Shown one piece after another: positions 55,455 through 64,000 of a stretch of 64,000 nucleotides of DNA. Origin of the DNA: Seohaeicola saemankumensis (lineage in GTDB: Bacteria > Pseudomonadota > Alphaproteobacteria > Rhodobacterales > Rhodobacteraceae); the NCBI RefSeq assembly GCF_021021435.1, contig NZ_JAINWI010000014.1:1-64000 (forward strand), given 5' to 3'. The first letter of the stretch is position 1. Every line of letters starts with the position of its first letter. Position numbers and translations under genes: made by a program. The notes beneath the pieces were generated by a model, which saw only the letters and a list, made by a program, of their open reading frames with translations, made no database searches and had not been told where the DNA came from.

Positions 55455-57455
55455 ATGAGCGTTGATCAAAAACCGGCACCCACCGGCAGCATTCCGACAT
55501 ATGAGCAGGTCGCAATCGACGGTTCCAGCCCTGCCGAGCGGATCTCGGGGATCGCGCGCTGGGTGGTGATCATCGGCACCTTGGGTGGCCTGGTGATGGT
55601 GATCCACCAGTTGTTCAATATTCAGGCCTTCGGGATCGTGTTGATCGACGGGCGCTACCTCTATCTGCTGGGCGGGTTGTTTCTGGCGCTGACCTTCCTG
55701 ATTTTCCAGATGCGCGGCGGCAAGGGGGGTGCACCCTCGCTGATTGACTGGGCGCTTTTCGCCACGGCACTGGGTTGCACGGCCTATCTTGGCCAGACAG
55801 CGCAGCAGAACCTTTCGCAGGGTTGGGAATATGCAGCGCCGCAAGCCGCGCAATATGTATCCGTGATCTTCTTCCTGCTGGTGCTTGAGGCGACGCGACG
55901 CGCGGGTGGTCTGGTCCTGTTCATTATCGTGACGATCTTTGCCTTCTACCCCACATTCGCAGGCCATGTGCCCGCCCCGCTAACAGGGTTCCAGAGCACC
56001 TTCATGCAGACGGTGCCCTATCATATCTATTCGTCCGAGAGCAGCTTTGGCATCCCGATGAAAGCCTTTGGCGGCGTTGTGATCGGCTTCATCCTGTTCG
56101 GCGCGGTGTTGCAGCGCACGGGCGGGGGCCAGTTTTTCAACGATCTGGCCCTGGGAATGGTCGGGGGATATCGCGGCGGGGCGGCCAAAGTGTCGATCTT
56201 CGCCAGTGGCTTCATGGGCTCGATGTCGGGCTCGGTCATCTCGAACGTGTTGACCACGGGCGCGGTATCCATTCCGGCCATGCGGAAAACCGGCTTTTCC
56301 GCCAAGACTGCCGCCGCGACCGAGGCCTGCGCCTCGACCGGCGGGGTGCTGATGCCGCCGATCATGGGGGCCACGGCCTTTGTGATGGCCTCGTTCCTGT
56401 CGCGTCCCTATGTCGATATCGCACTGGCCGCGGCTATCCCCAGCCTGCTGTTTTACTGGGGACTTTTTACCCAGATCGACGCCTATTCGGCGCGCCGCGG
56501 GCTGCGCGGGCTGCCAAAGCCCGATCTGCCGGTATTGCGTCAGGTGATGAAGGACGGATGGCCCTATATTTTCGTCTTCGCGCTGCTGTTATTCATGATG
56601 ATCGGCCTGCGGCGTGAAACCTCGGCGCCATTCTATGCCACGGCGCTGCTGCTTGTGGTCAACCAGTTCCGCGCCAGTCACCGGCTTGATCTGCAACGCC
56701 TGTCCAACATGATCGTTGGCGTGGGCATGGGGCTGGCCGAACTGACAGCGATCCTGCTGGGTGTCGGCCTGATCGTCGGCTCTTTCTCGGCGACGGGTCT
56801 GGCGGGAACCTTGGTAAACGATCTGGTCTTTATCGCGGGCGACAACACGCTTGTGCTGGTCCTGATGGGCGCAATCACGGCCTTTGTCTTTGGCATGGGG
56901 ATGACCGTCACCGCCTGCTACATCTTTCTGGCCGTGGTGCTGGCCCCCGCGCTTGAAGCGGGCGGGCTGAACCAGTTGGCGGTGCACCTGTTCATCCTTT
57001 ACTGGGGTATGGTCAGCTTTATCACACCGCCTGTGGCCCTTGGTGCCTTTGCGGCCTCGACCATGGCAGGCTCAAACCCCATCGCTACAGGGTTCGAGGC
57101 CATGCGCCTTGGCGGTGTCATCTATATCATGCCGTTCTTCTTCGTGCTGAACCCCGCTTTGGTGGGGCAGGCACCGGCATGGGAGGTGGCGGTCGCGCTG
57201 TCCTGCGCGATGGTCGGTGTGGCGATGATTTCTTCCGCACTGCAGGGTTATGTCAGCCTTGTCGGGCCGATCAACGGCGCTTTTGCCATCCCGCTGCGGG
57301 TGATGATGTTCTTTGGGGGAATCCTGATTGCTAAACCCAAAACCGAGCTTCTGGACCTCAGCTACGGGGCGTCCTTCCTGCTGGGAGCCGCGATCTGCGC
57401 GTTGCCGATGCTCGTGGCGTGGCGCGCACGGGTTGCGCCGGCGCCTGCGGCCTGA
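55455..57455 (+). CDS. TRAP transporter permease, fused DctQ-DctM type
   Basis: A 666-aa membrane protein in which the small and large TRAP subunits are one chain, as is usual for TAXI systems. About 16-18 hydrophobic segments; the DctM signature regions are GFMGSMSGSVISNVLTTGAV and ASTGGVLMPPIMGATAFVMA, with WGMVSFITPPVALGAFAAS later. It imports its ligand using a sodium or proton gradient. It follows the binding-protein gene by 148 bases. Confidence 0.95.
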   Translation: MSVDQKPAPTGSIPTYEQVAIDGSSPAERISGIARWVVIIGTLGGLVMVIHQLFNIQAFGIVLIDGRYLYLLGGLFLALTFLIFQMRGGKGGAPSLIDWALFATALGCTAYLGQTAQQNLSQGWEYAAPQAAQYVSVIFFLLVLEATRRAGGLVLFIIVTIFAFYPTFAGHVPAPLTGFQSTFMQTVPYHIYSSESSFGIPMKAFGGVVIGFILFGAVLQRTGGGQFFNDLALGMVGGYRGGAAKVSIFASGFMGSMSGSVISNVLTTGAVSIPAMRKTGFSAKTAAATEACASTGGVLMPPIMGATAFVMASFLSRPYVDIALAAAIPSLLFYWGLFTQIDAYSARRGLRGLPKPDLPVLRQVMKDGWPYIFVFALLLFMMIGLRRETSAPFYATALLLVVNQFRASHRLDLQRLSNMIVGVGMGLAELTAILLGVGLIVGSFSATGLAGTLVNDLVFIAGDNTLVLVLMGAITAFVFGMGMTVTACYIFLAVVLAPALEAGGLNQLAVHLFILYWGMVSFITPPVALGAFAASTMAGSNPIATGFEAMRLGGVIYIMPFFFVLNPALVGQAPAWEVAVALSCAMVGVAMISSALQGYVSLVGPINGAFAIPLRVMMFFGGILIAKPKTELLDLSYGASFLLGAAICALPMLVAWRARVAPAPAA

Positions 57456-57497
57456 CAAGCATAGGTGAATAAGCGGAACACAAGCCGGAAGAACCCG

Positions 57498-59066
57498 ATG
57501 ATCAAGATCAACCCGCCCTCATCGGGCACCCCACCAACGCGCAGTATCGTCGAGCAGGTCCGTGACAACGCCCGCGCGCATCCTGACAAACTGGCTGTGG
57601 TCTGTGGGCCCGTCCGCCTGACATGGGGCGCGTTCGATGCGGGCGTGAACCGCGTCGCCAACCTGCTGTTGGGGCAGGGGATGCAGCACGGCGACCGCAT
57701 CGCGATACTGTCGCCCAATTCGGCGGATTATGCGCTGCTCTTCATGGGTATCCTGCGGGCTGGCGGCTGTGTCACGCCCCTGTCCACGATGGCATCCAGC
57801 GCAGCGCTTGAGCGGATGCTGCGTGACTGCGAGGCCCGCGCGATTTTTGTGGCAGAGCAGTATCTGGGTCTGGTCGAAGGGTTTCTTAGCGATCTGGATA
57901 TCACCCGCTACGCGATGGATTTCGACGATCCGCGCTTTGTGCCGATGCAAGCGGCACTTCAAAGCGCGGATACCACCGACCCGATGGTGCCGATTGGTCT
58001 GAAGGACGCTTTCAACCTGATCTATTCCTCTGGCACGACCGGCACCCCTAAGGGGATCATCCACGACCACTGGATGCGCGCCGCACAGATGGACCGTGTC
58101 ACACCCAACGGCTATGACGACAACGCGCGCACGCTGATCTCGACACCGCTCTATTCCAATACAACTATCGTCTCGTTCATCCCGACTCTGTTCGGCGGAT
58201 CGACTGTGCATCTGATGGGCAAATTCGACGCGGCCGCGTATTTGCAGATTGTCGAGAACGAGCGCATCACCCACACGATGTTGGTGCCCGTCCAATATAA
58301 ACGGATCATGGATGTGCCGGATTTCGACCGCTTCGATTTGTCTTCCATGCGGGTGAAATTCTCGACCTCGGCACCGCTGCGCGCCGATGTGAAGGCCGAT
58401 GTGCTGGCGCGCTTTCCCGGCAAGTTGATCGAGTATTATGGCCTGACCGAAGGCGGCGGTGTCACCGTGCTGGTCGCGGACGAACATCCTGACAAGCTGC
58501 ACACTGTCGGCAAGCTCGGCCCCGGAAACGATATCCGCCTGATTGACCTCGAGGGGCGCGAGGTCGCGCAAGGGCAGGTCGGAGAGATCTGCGGACGCGG
58601 CCCTACGATGATGGCAGGTTATTTCGGACGCGAGGATCTGACCCGTGACTATATCTGGCTGAACGAATCCGGAGAGGTCTATTTCCGTTCCGGCGATATG
58701 GGCCGCTTTGACGAGGATGGATTTCTGATCCTGTCGGATCGCAAGAAGGACATGATCATCTCGGGCGGGCTGAATATCTTTGCCGATGATCTGGAACTAG
58801 TGTTGCTGGCCGATCCCGATGTGACCGATGCCGCCGTGATCGGTATTCCCTCGGATGCATGGGGCGAGACACCCTACGGGCTGGTCGTTCTGCGCCAAGG
58901 CACGGACCGCAGCCTTGGCGAAATCTGCACAGCCGCCAATGAGAAACTTGGCAAAAGCCAGCGTCTGTCGGGGCTTGAGGCGCGTGATGCCTTGCCCCGC
59001 AGCTCTATCGGCAAGATATTGAAACGCGAATTGCGCGCGCCCTTCTGGGCAGATGCGCCACACTGA
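57498..59066 (+). CDS. AMP-forming acyl-CoA synthetase
   Basis: A 522-aa ANL-superfamily ligase: activates a carboxylic acid with ATP, then transfers it to CoA. The P-loop is IYSSGTTGTPKG (about 174-185), then YYGLTEGGG, the FRSGDMGRFDEDGFL hinge region and SSIGKILKREL with the C-terminal catalytic lysine. GGAAG precedes the ATG at 57498, preferred over the GTG at 57465. Position after a transporter suggests it activates the imported acid or a breakdown product. Confidence 0.88.
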   Translation: MIKINPPSSGTPPTRSIVEQVRDNARAHPDKLAVVCGPVRLTWGAFDAGVNRVANLLLGQGMQHGDRIAILSPNSADYALLFMGILRAGGCVTPLSTMASSAALERMLRDCEARAIFVAEQYLGLVEGFLSDLDITRYAMDFDDPRFVPMQAALQSADTTDPMVPIGLKDAFNLIYSSGTTGTPKGIIHDHWMRAAQMDRVTPNGYDDNARTLISTPLYSNTTIVSFIPTLFGGSTVHLMGKFDAAAYLQIVENERITHTMLVPVQYKRIMDVPDFDRFDLSSMRVKFSTSAPLRADVKADVLARFPGKLIEYYGLTEGGGVTVLVADEHPDKLHTVGKLGPGNDIRLIDLEGREVAQGQVGEICGRGPTMMAGYFGREDLTRDYIWLNESGEVYFRSGDMGRFDEDGFLILSDRKKDMIISGGLNIFADDLELVLLADPDVTDAAVIGIPSDAWGETPYGLVVLRQGTDRSLGEICTAANEKLGKSQRLSGLEARDALPRSSIGKILKRELRAPFWADAPH

Positions 59067-59081
59067 CCGGAAAGGCACAGC

Positions 59082-60650
59082 ATGACGAACCCCACCGATC
59101 CCGCCATCAACGGCGCCGAAAGCCTTGTGCATACGCTGCTGGCCGCGGGCGTCGATACCTGCTTTTCCAATCCCGGCACCTCCGAGATGCATTTTGTGGC
59201 AGCGCTTGACCATATCCCCGGCATGCGCTCGGTTCTGACCCTGCAAGAGGGCGTGGCGACAGGGGCGGCGGATGGCTATTACCGCATGGCAGGCAAGACC
59301 GCCTGCACATTGCTGCATCTGGGGCCGGGCCTTGCGAATGGGTTATCGAACCTGCACAACGCCAAAAAAGCGGGATCGGGTGTTCTGAACATCATTGGCG
59401 AGCATGCCCAAAGCCATATCGACCTTGATGCGCCTCTGACCTCGGATATCGAGGGGATTGCGCGCCCTGTGTCGCATTGGGTGCATAGTTCGAAATCCGT
59501 GGGCGATCTGGGCGCGGATGCGGTGCAGGCTGTGCAGGCCGCCAATACCGCCCCGGGACAGGTAGCCGCCCTGATCCTGCCATCAGATACCGCATGGACG
59601 GAGGGCGGTATAGTGGCCGACCCGCAACCCGCACCACAGCGCCCCGATTTCGACCGCAGCCAGCTTCGGGCAGCGACCACTGCGCTGTCCGGCCCTGACA
59701 GCCTGTTACTCTTGGGTGGCGCGGCACTGACCGAGGACAATCTGCTGCTGGCAGGCCGCATCAGCGCCGCCACGGGATGCGCGCTCTTGTCGGAATGGGC
59801 CAATGCAAGGATGGACCGCGGGGCAGGGCGCGTCACCGTGGGGCGCGTGCCCTATCCGATTGATCAGGCGCTCAAGGTGCTGGCCCCCTACAAGCGGATC
59901 GTGCTGGTCGGCGCGCGCGCGCCTATCGGCTTTTTCGCCTATCCCGGCAAACCGGCTGTGCTGACGGCGGACGGCGCCGAGATCATCCATCTGGCCCATA
60001 CCGGCAGCGATCTGGCTGCTGCCTTGGTCGCTCTTTGCGATGGTGCGGGTGCCAGCGCCACGCCCCCCGCCCATGTTGCGAAAGCCGCCGTGCCGGACAA
60101 ACCCAAGGGCGGACTGACACCCGACAATATCGCCGATCTGTTGGGCCGCGCGATCCCAGAAGGGGCCGTGGTGGTCGACGAATCCGTCACCACAGGCCGC
60201 AGCTTCTTTCCGGCCACCCAAGGCGCGCCGAAACATGTCTGGCTGAACAATTGCGGCGGCTCGATCGGCTACGGCCTGCCCGTCGCCATTGGCGCCGCCA
60301 TTGCCGCGCCCAAGGCAAAGGTCATGGCACTGACCGGTGACGGCTCGGCCATGTATACACTTCAGGCGCTTTGGACGATGGCGCGGGAAAATCTGGATGT
60401 CACCGTGGTGATTTTTGCCAACCGCAGCTACCGCATCTTGCGCGGCGAGTTGACGAATGTGGGCGTCGGTAATCCCGGCCCGCGCGCCATCGACATGCTG
60501 TCACTGGACCGGCCCAATCTGGACTGGGTGCAAATGGCCCGTGGCATGGGCGTCGAAGGCGTCGCCGTGACCGATTGCGACGGGCTGGAGGCGGCACTGG
60601 CCGACGGACTGGCGATGTCCGGCCCCTACCTGATCGAAGCCGTGATGTGA
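59082..60650 (+). CDS. TPP-dependent decarboxylase/synthase (acetolactate synthase-like)
   Basis: A 522-aa thiamine diphosphate enzyme. Glu56 in LQEGVATGAADGYYRMAGK is the cofactor-activating glutamate; the TPP/Mg motif is LTGDGSAMYTLQALW to FANRSYRI (about 418-450). It lacks a clear FAD-binding signature needed for true acetolactate synthase, so it is more likely a 2-oxo acid decarboxylase of the benzoylformate decarboxylase kind. The gene follows the ligase by 15 bases and is probably co-transcribed. Confidence 0.8.
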   Translation: MTNPTDPAINGAESLVHTLLAAGVDTCFSNPGTSEMHFVAALDHIPGMRSVLTLQEGVATGAADGYYRMAGKTACTLLHLGPGLANGLSNLHNAKKAGSGVLNIIGEHAQSHIDLDAPLTSDIEGIARPVSHWVHSSKSVGDLGADAVQAVQAANTAPGQVAALILPSDTAWTEGGIVADPQPAPQRPDFDRSQLRAATTALSGPDSLLLLGGAALTEDNLLLAGRISAATGCALLSEWANARMDRGAGRVTVGRVPYPIDQALKVLAPYKRIVLVGARAPIGFFAYPGKPAVLTADGAEIIHLAHTGSDLAAALVALCDGAGASATPPAHVAKAAVPDKPKGGLTPDNIADLLGRAIPEGAVVVDESVTTGRSFFPATQGAPKHVWLNNCGGSIGYGLPVAIGAAIAAPKAKVMALTGDGSAMYTLQALWTMARENLDVTVVIFANRSYRILRGELTNVGVGNPGPRAIDMLSLDRPNLDWVQMARGMGVEGVAVTDCDGLEAALADGLAMSGPYLIEAVM

Positions 60651-60660
60651 GAAGCGCCGC

Positions 60661-62205
60661 TCAATAACTTTCCGCACCAATCAGCCGGTCAATGGGCGCG
60701 TAGTCATCGGTCAGCACGATCGGCGCGCGCGCGGCCTTCAGTTGCGCCTGCGCTTGCGGGGGAATGCGCGCAAAGGTGATCGGCGCGGGTGACATGCCTT
60801 GCAACACATCCACATCCGTCGGGCTGAACCCGGCGGCGATGATGTTGATCATCCGCTCGCCCGGTTCGGGGCGGCGCGCCTCGGTCCAGATTTCGACATG
60901 GGGAAAGACCTGCTCCAGCGTATGGACGAGCGACATCAGCGCAATCATCCGGTCGGCATGGTCGATCACGTTCATCAGGTAAACGCCATCCTCGGTCAGG
61001 TGGTCGCGCACCAGCGTGAAGAACTCTTCCGTCACCAGATGCGCAGGCACCGCGATATCGGTGAAAGCATCACCGATGATCACGTCATAGCTGCTGCCAT
61101 CGGTCCGCAAGGCACTGCGCGCATCCTGGTTGAGGATACGCGTGCCTGCGGGGTCGAACCAGAAATCGCGGATCGCCACCTGCGTCACGGTGGGGTCAAT
61201 CTCGGCCACGGTCACCTGGGGGCGCGGCTCAAGCGTGGACCATTTGCGCGGCACGGTGAAGGTGCCGCCCCCGATGAAAAAGGCCGAGAAATCGGTGCCG
61301 CCCATCCGCTCGCGCGCCAGCAGGTCCAGCAAGGCAGCATGGTCGTAGAAGATCACCTCGGGCAGATCGCGGGCCGACACGCCATGCACCAGATGATCCA
61401 GCACCATCAAACGCACAGGGCTGTTCGGATCGGCCGAGACATCCTCGACCCTGATGCAGAAATAGTCGCTTTCCTCGGTGCAGGGCGAGGGCTGTGCCAA
61501 TGTCGCGCCAGCCAGCGCCAGACCGGCCAGCGTGACCAGTGCAGCCACCAGCATGCCGGATTGATCACCAGCGCGCCGTGCCAGCCACAGCAGGATCAGT
61601 GCCGCCACCAGATAGCAGACCGTGACCAGCGCCAAGGTCCCCACCGATCCCAGCCATGCGACAAAGACGAAACCTGCCAGCAACGTGCCGGCAATAGCGC
61701 CCAAAGCACCAGCCGCGAACATCGCCCCCAAGGCGCGGCCGGACTGATCAGGGGCCGCGACCACCGAAATCTGTGCCAAAACCGGTGCGGGAATGCCCGC
61801 AAAGAACGAGGGCATGAAGAAGGCGATCATACATAGCGCGACAATGGCCCCGATGGGATTGCTGATATGCGGCAGCAGGATGTCCGCGCCGCTCCGCAAC
61901 ACGAACACAGCCAGCGCTGTGGTCAGGCCCGCGCCCAGCATCGACCACCCCGTCCAGAGAAGGGCGCGCGGCGCCTGCATTTCAGCGATCCGCCCGCCCG
62001 CCCAATGGCCTGCCGAAAAACCGGCCAGCACCACGGCGATGATCGAAGTCCAGGTATAGAGCGACATGCCGACATAGGGGGCCAGCATCCGTCCCGCCAC
62101 GATTTCCACCACAAGCGAAGCCGCCGAAACTGCCGCTTGCAGGATAACCAGCAAAGCCACACCCGGCAGGACAGAAGGGTGATCCTTGGTCAGAATGGCT
62201 GTCAC
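60661..62205 (-). CDS. Membrane-anchored spermidine synthase-like protein
   Basis: A 514-aa protein: residues 1-240 have about seven membrane segments, and 250-514 form a spermidine-synthase-like methyltransferase fold (LMVLDHLVHGVSARD, FFIGGGTFTVPR, VTVAEIDPTV, VIIGDAFTDIAVPAHL). The GGGDG motif that binds decarboxylated SAM is altered to GGGTFT, so true spermidine formation is doubtful. It converges on the TPP enzyme gene (10-base gap). Biological role unknown. Confidence 0.83.
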   Translation of the reverse strand: MTAILTKDHPSVLPGVALLVILQAAVSAASLVVEIVAGRMLAPYVGMSLYTWTSIIAVVLAGFSAGHWAGGRIAEMQAPRALLWTGWSMLGAGLTTALAVFVLRSGADILLPHISNPIGAIVALCMIAFFMPSFFAGIPAPVLAQISVVAAPDQSGRALGAMFAAGALGAIAGTLLAGFVFVAWLGSVGTLALVTVCYLVAALILLWLARRAGDQSGMLVAALVTLAGLALAGATLAQPSPCTEESDYFCIRVEDVSADPNSPVRLMVLDHLVHGVSARDLPEVIFYDHAALLDLLARERMGGTDFSAFFIGGGTFTVPRKWSTLEPRPQVTVAEIDPTVTQVAIRDFWFDPAGTRILNQDARSALRTDGSSYDVIIGDAFTDIAVPAHLVTEEFFTLVRDHLTEDGVYLMNVIDHADRMIALMSLVHTLEQVFPHVEIWTEARRPEPGERMINIIAAGFSPTDVDVLQGMSPAPITFARIPPQAQAQLKAARAPIVLTDDYAPIDRLIGAESY

Positions 62206-62360
62206 AGTGTCGGTCCCTTTCGGCGTTTTCGTTCAGCGCGCAGTTGGGACAAAACAGGGGTGCACTGCAAGATGAAACCACCGGGACATATGCAAAAACC
62301 CGCAAGGATCAACTTGCGGGTCGGCTCATTCCTGTTGCGCGCGTAGTGCGGGAGAGGACC

Positions 62361-62930
62361 TTACCGGCCCCAACTGCGGATCGGCCCGCAATCCATATGC
62401 ACAAAATTGGATCCCGAATAAGATCCGACCCCGCCGGCGCGGCAGGCGGCTGCGGCGCGGGCCATCTGACCGACCGAGCGAGAGGCCAGACGCAGATCGG
62501 CAGCCTGACCCTGAAGGTGCAAGGAGTTGCGCGCCACACCCGAAGAGTTCGAGCGCAACATCGCATTGGTCTTGGGGCTGCGATAGCCGGACAGAAGCAT
62601 GTAGGGCTCGCTCACGTCCAGAAGGTTATGGGCGGCGGCCATGATATCGACGGTCCGCAGGTCCATGTTCTTGACGTCATTTGTGCGCCAGTCGCGCATG
62701 AAATGGTTTATCTCGGCCACGGCATCGCGGATATACTCGCCTTCGACCCAGTAGATCGTGTCAAGACGTTCACCGGTCCGGCCCGAGTAAAGTTTGATCC
62801 GGCGGATATCACCGCTGCGGCGTAACAATCCGGCGGCTTTGGAATAGGTCGGGGCTGCCACCAATGCGGTTGCCGCGAACACACCCAGAAGCGCACGCCG
62901 CGAAAGGCTTGAGGAGTTGTCATAGGTCAT
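62361..62930 (-). CDS. DUF882 / YcbK-like murein endopeptidase
   Basis: A 189-aa exported protein. The N terminus SLSRRALLGVFAATALVAAP is a twin-arginine signal. The metallopeptidase (M15-like) core shows LLSGYRSPKTNAMLRS, a His and Asp in HLQGQAADLRL, and the final FVHMDCGPIRSW. It should cleave peptide cross-links in cell-wall murein, in the periplasm. Start at 62930; a longer open frame upstream has no matching signal sequence. Confidence 0.88.
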   Translation of the reverse strand: MTYDNSSSLSRRALLGVFAATALVAAPTYSKAAGLLRRSGDIRRIKLYSGRTGERLDTIYWVEGEYIRDAVAEINHFMRDWRTNDVKNMDLRTVDIMAAAHNLLDVSEPYMLLSGYRSPKTNAMLRSNSSGVARNSLHLQGQAADLRLASRSVGQMARAAAACRAGGVGSYSGSNFVHMDCGPIRSWGR

Positions 62931-63246
62931 GTGAGCGTCTGTCCCGTCGCTTGCCTGTTTGCCCGCGATGTTACGCGGAGTTTGCCATCCATCCCCAGAT
63001 GCAGGGTAAGGTATTACATATAAGGATTCGTGAACCAACCCGCGGTTCCATTTTTTTTCGACCCGCAAGCCCCTTTCGGCGAAATTCTGCCACTCGCGCG
63101 GTCGGTAGCACATTTGGCGGCAAACCGATGCAACCCTGCATCACCCGTGCCAACTGCGCCAGGACATGACAAATTGTGAATGGACTTTACGGCGCGCAGT
63201 TTCCACTGCTGAAGTCCATAGCTGCTTGATTTGAAAAGAGGTTGCG
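62931..63246. other. 316-bp intergenic region between divergent cell-wall genes
   Basis: Non-coding; separates the DUF882 gene (minus) from the L,D-transpeptidase gene (plus). A poly-T run (63051-63058) is the only notable feature. Promoters for both genes should lie here, but no hexamers were convincing. Confidence 0.4.
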
Positions 63247-64000
63247 ATGTTTTGCGCTGGAGAACCTGCTGAAACCGGCTTTGTTAAGGCTGTTCTGGTT
63301 TCTGCATTACTGTCCCTGACACTCGCCACGGGGCTGTCTTTCGGCTTTGGTGGCAACGCACAGGCCCAGATCCTCAGTCCCGACCAATCGCAAACCCTGG
63401 CCGCGGCAGGCGAGAGGACGCGTGTCACAGCCTTCAAGCAGGCCGTTGCCGAAGCGGCCTCCTCCGACAAGGATATCGCGACGTTCTACCGCGAAAACGA
63501 TTATGCGCCGGTTTGGACCGGCACAGGCGCAGAACACACAGACCGCCGACGCAGTTTACTACAGGCGATTGCGGATGCGGGCGAGCATGGGCTGCCCCCT
63601 GCGCGCTATCGCGGCGATGCGCTGATGGCGGCCATGCAGGTGGCCGGCAACCCGCGCGATCTGGGGCTTCTCGAGGTCGAGTTGACGCGTAGCCTGTTGC
63701 GGCTGGCGCGCGATCTGCAAACCGGCTTGGTCGTGCCCTCCGAGATCGACAAGGCCATCGTCCGCAAAGTGCCGCTGCGCGACCGCGTCGAGACAATGAA
63801 CAGCTTTGTCACCACGACACCTGCCGCCTTTTTTCGCGGGTTGGCACCGTCGACCAGTGAATACACACGGTTGATGAAGGAAAAAATCCGGCTGGAGCGG
63901 TTGTTGGGGCAGGGCGGCTGGGGCGCCCTTGTTCCGGCCAAGACCCTTGCGCCGGGTGACAGCGGTGCCGCCGTGGTCGCCCTGCGTAACCGGCTGATCG
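63247..64000 (+). CDS. L,D-transpeptidase (YcbB-like), 5' part
   Basis: Open to the window end (251 codons seen). A hydrophobic N-terminal segment (VLVSALLSLTLATGLSFGFG) is the signal anchor. The next part matches the N-terminal scaffold of YcbB-type enzymes (TFYRENDYAPVWTGTG, AIADAGEHGLPPARY), and the last residues GDSGAAVVALRNRL begin a peptidoglycan-binding domain. The catalytic YkuD domain with its Cys would lie beyond the window. It forms 3-3 cross-links in murein. GAGGTTGCG precedes the ATG. Confidence 0.87.
   Translation, partial: MFCAGEPAETGFVKAVLVSALLSLTLATGLSFGFGGNAQAQILSPDQSQTLAAAGERTRVTAFKQAVAEAASSDKDIATFYRENDYAPVWTGTGAEHTDRRRSLLQAIADAGEHGLPPARYRGDALMAAMQVAGNPRDLGLLEVELTRSLLRLARDLQTGLVVPSEIDKAIVRKVPLRDRVETMNSFVTTTPAAFFRGLAPSTSEYTRLMKEKIRLERLLGQGGWGALVPAKTLAPGDSGAAVVALRNRLI

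Overview
The window is a piece of a high-GC alphaproteobacterial chromosome, most likely a Rhodobacterales (Roseobacter/Rhodobacter-type) bacterium. The evidence is the combination of a histidine phosphotransferase ChpT, the iscR-nifS-sufB-C-D-S operon with a cysteine-poor IscR, an Irr-type iron box, OlsBA ornithine-lipid genes, a Zn-ligand-free HemB, a DUF2059 gene pair and a rplU-rpmA-obgE-proBA string. No species can be named from the sequence alone.

Layout. (1) Bases 1-7899 are accessory DNA ending at the 3' end of a tRNA-Ser(CGA) gene: an AT-rich TIR / degenerate P-loop / TPR protein, a 0.9-kb gene-free stretch with a short GC-rich repeat array, a PemK/MazF-like protein, an unrecognised 138-aa protein, a C5 DNA methyltransferase with a GIY-YIG nuclease (an Eco29kI-like type II restriction-modification pair), and a small AT-rich ORF. 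(2) 8259-42490 is core chromosome: DUF2059 pair, ribosomal proteins L21/L27, obgE, proline synthesis, chpT, ornithine lipid acyltransferases, a ThiE-like protein, a TrmJ-like methyltransferase, heme A synthase, an M32 carboxypeptidase, gyrA, hemB, mfd, an alpha/beta-hydrolase/HD operon and the long SUF iron-sulfur operon. (3) 42587-53888 is an integrated 11.3-kb island. It is bounded by a 44-bp direct repeat of the 3' half of tRNA-Arg(CCG), and carries a tyrosine integrase, an excisionase-like protein, a stand-alone integrase arm-domain protein, a type III-like Mod/Res pair under a WYL regulator of the BrxR/CapW kind, and a divergent cassette of four small genes, one Cas2-like (SinR family). 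(4) 54170-64000 is core or catabolic DNA: a TAXI-type TRAP transporter, an acyl-CoA synthetase and a TPP-dependent decarboxylase/synthase (probably one uptake and degradation pathway), a membrane spermidine-synthase-like protein, a DUF882 peptidase and the start of an L,D-transpeptidase.

How the parts work together. The two accessory blocks are both tRNA-linked and both defence-like. In the second, two operator-like repeats cover the -10 regions of two divergent promoters, so one WYL protein may control both the restriction operon and the small-gene cassette. This regulator-centred module is the best candidate in the window for a system not yet described. In the core, the SUF operon is preceded by an Irr-type box overlapping the -10 element, encodes an IscR lacking the three canonical cluster cysteines, and is interrupted by three non-SUF genes between sufB and sufC.
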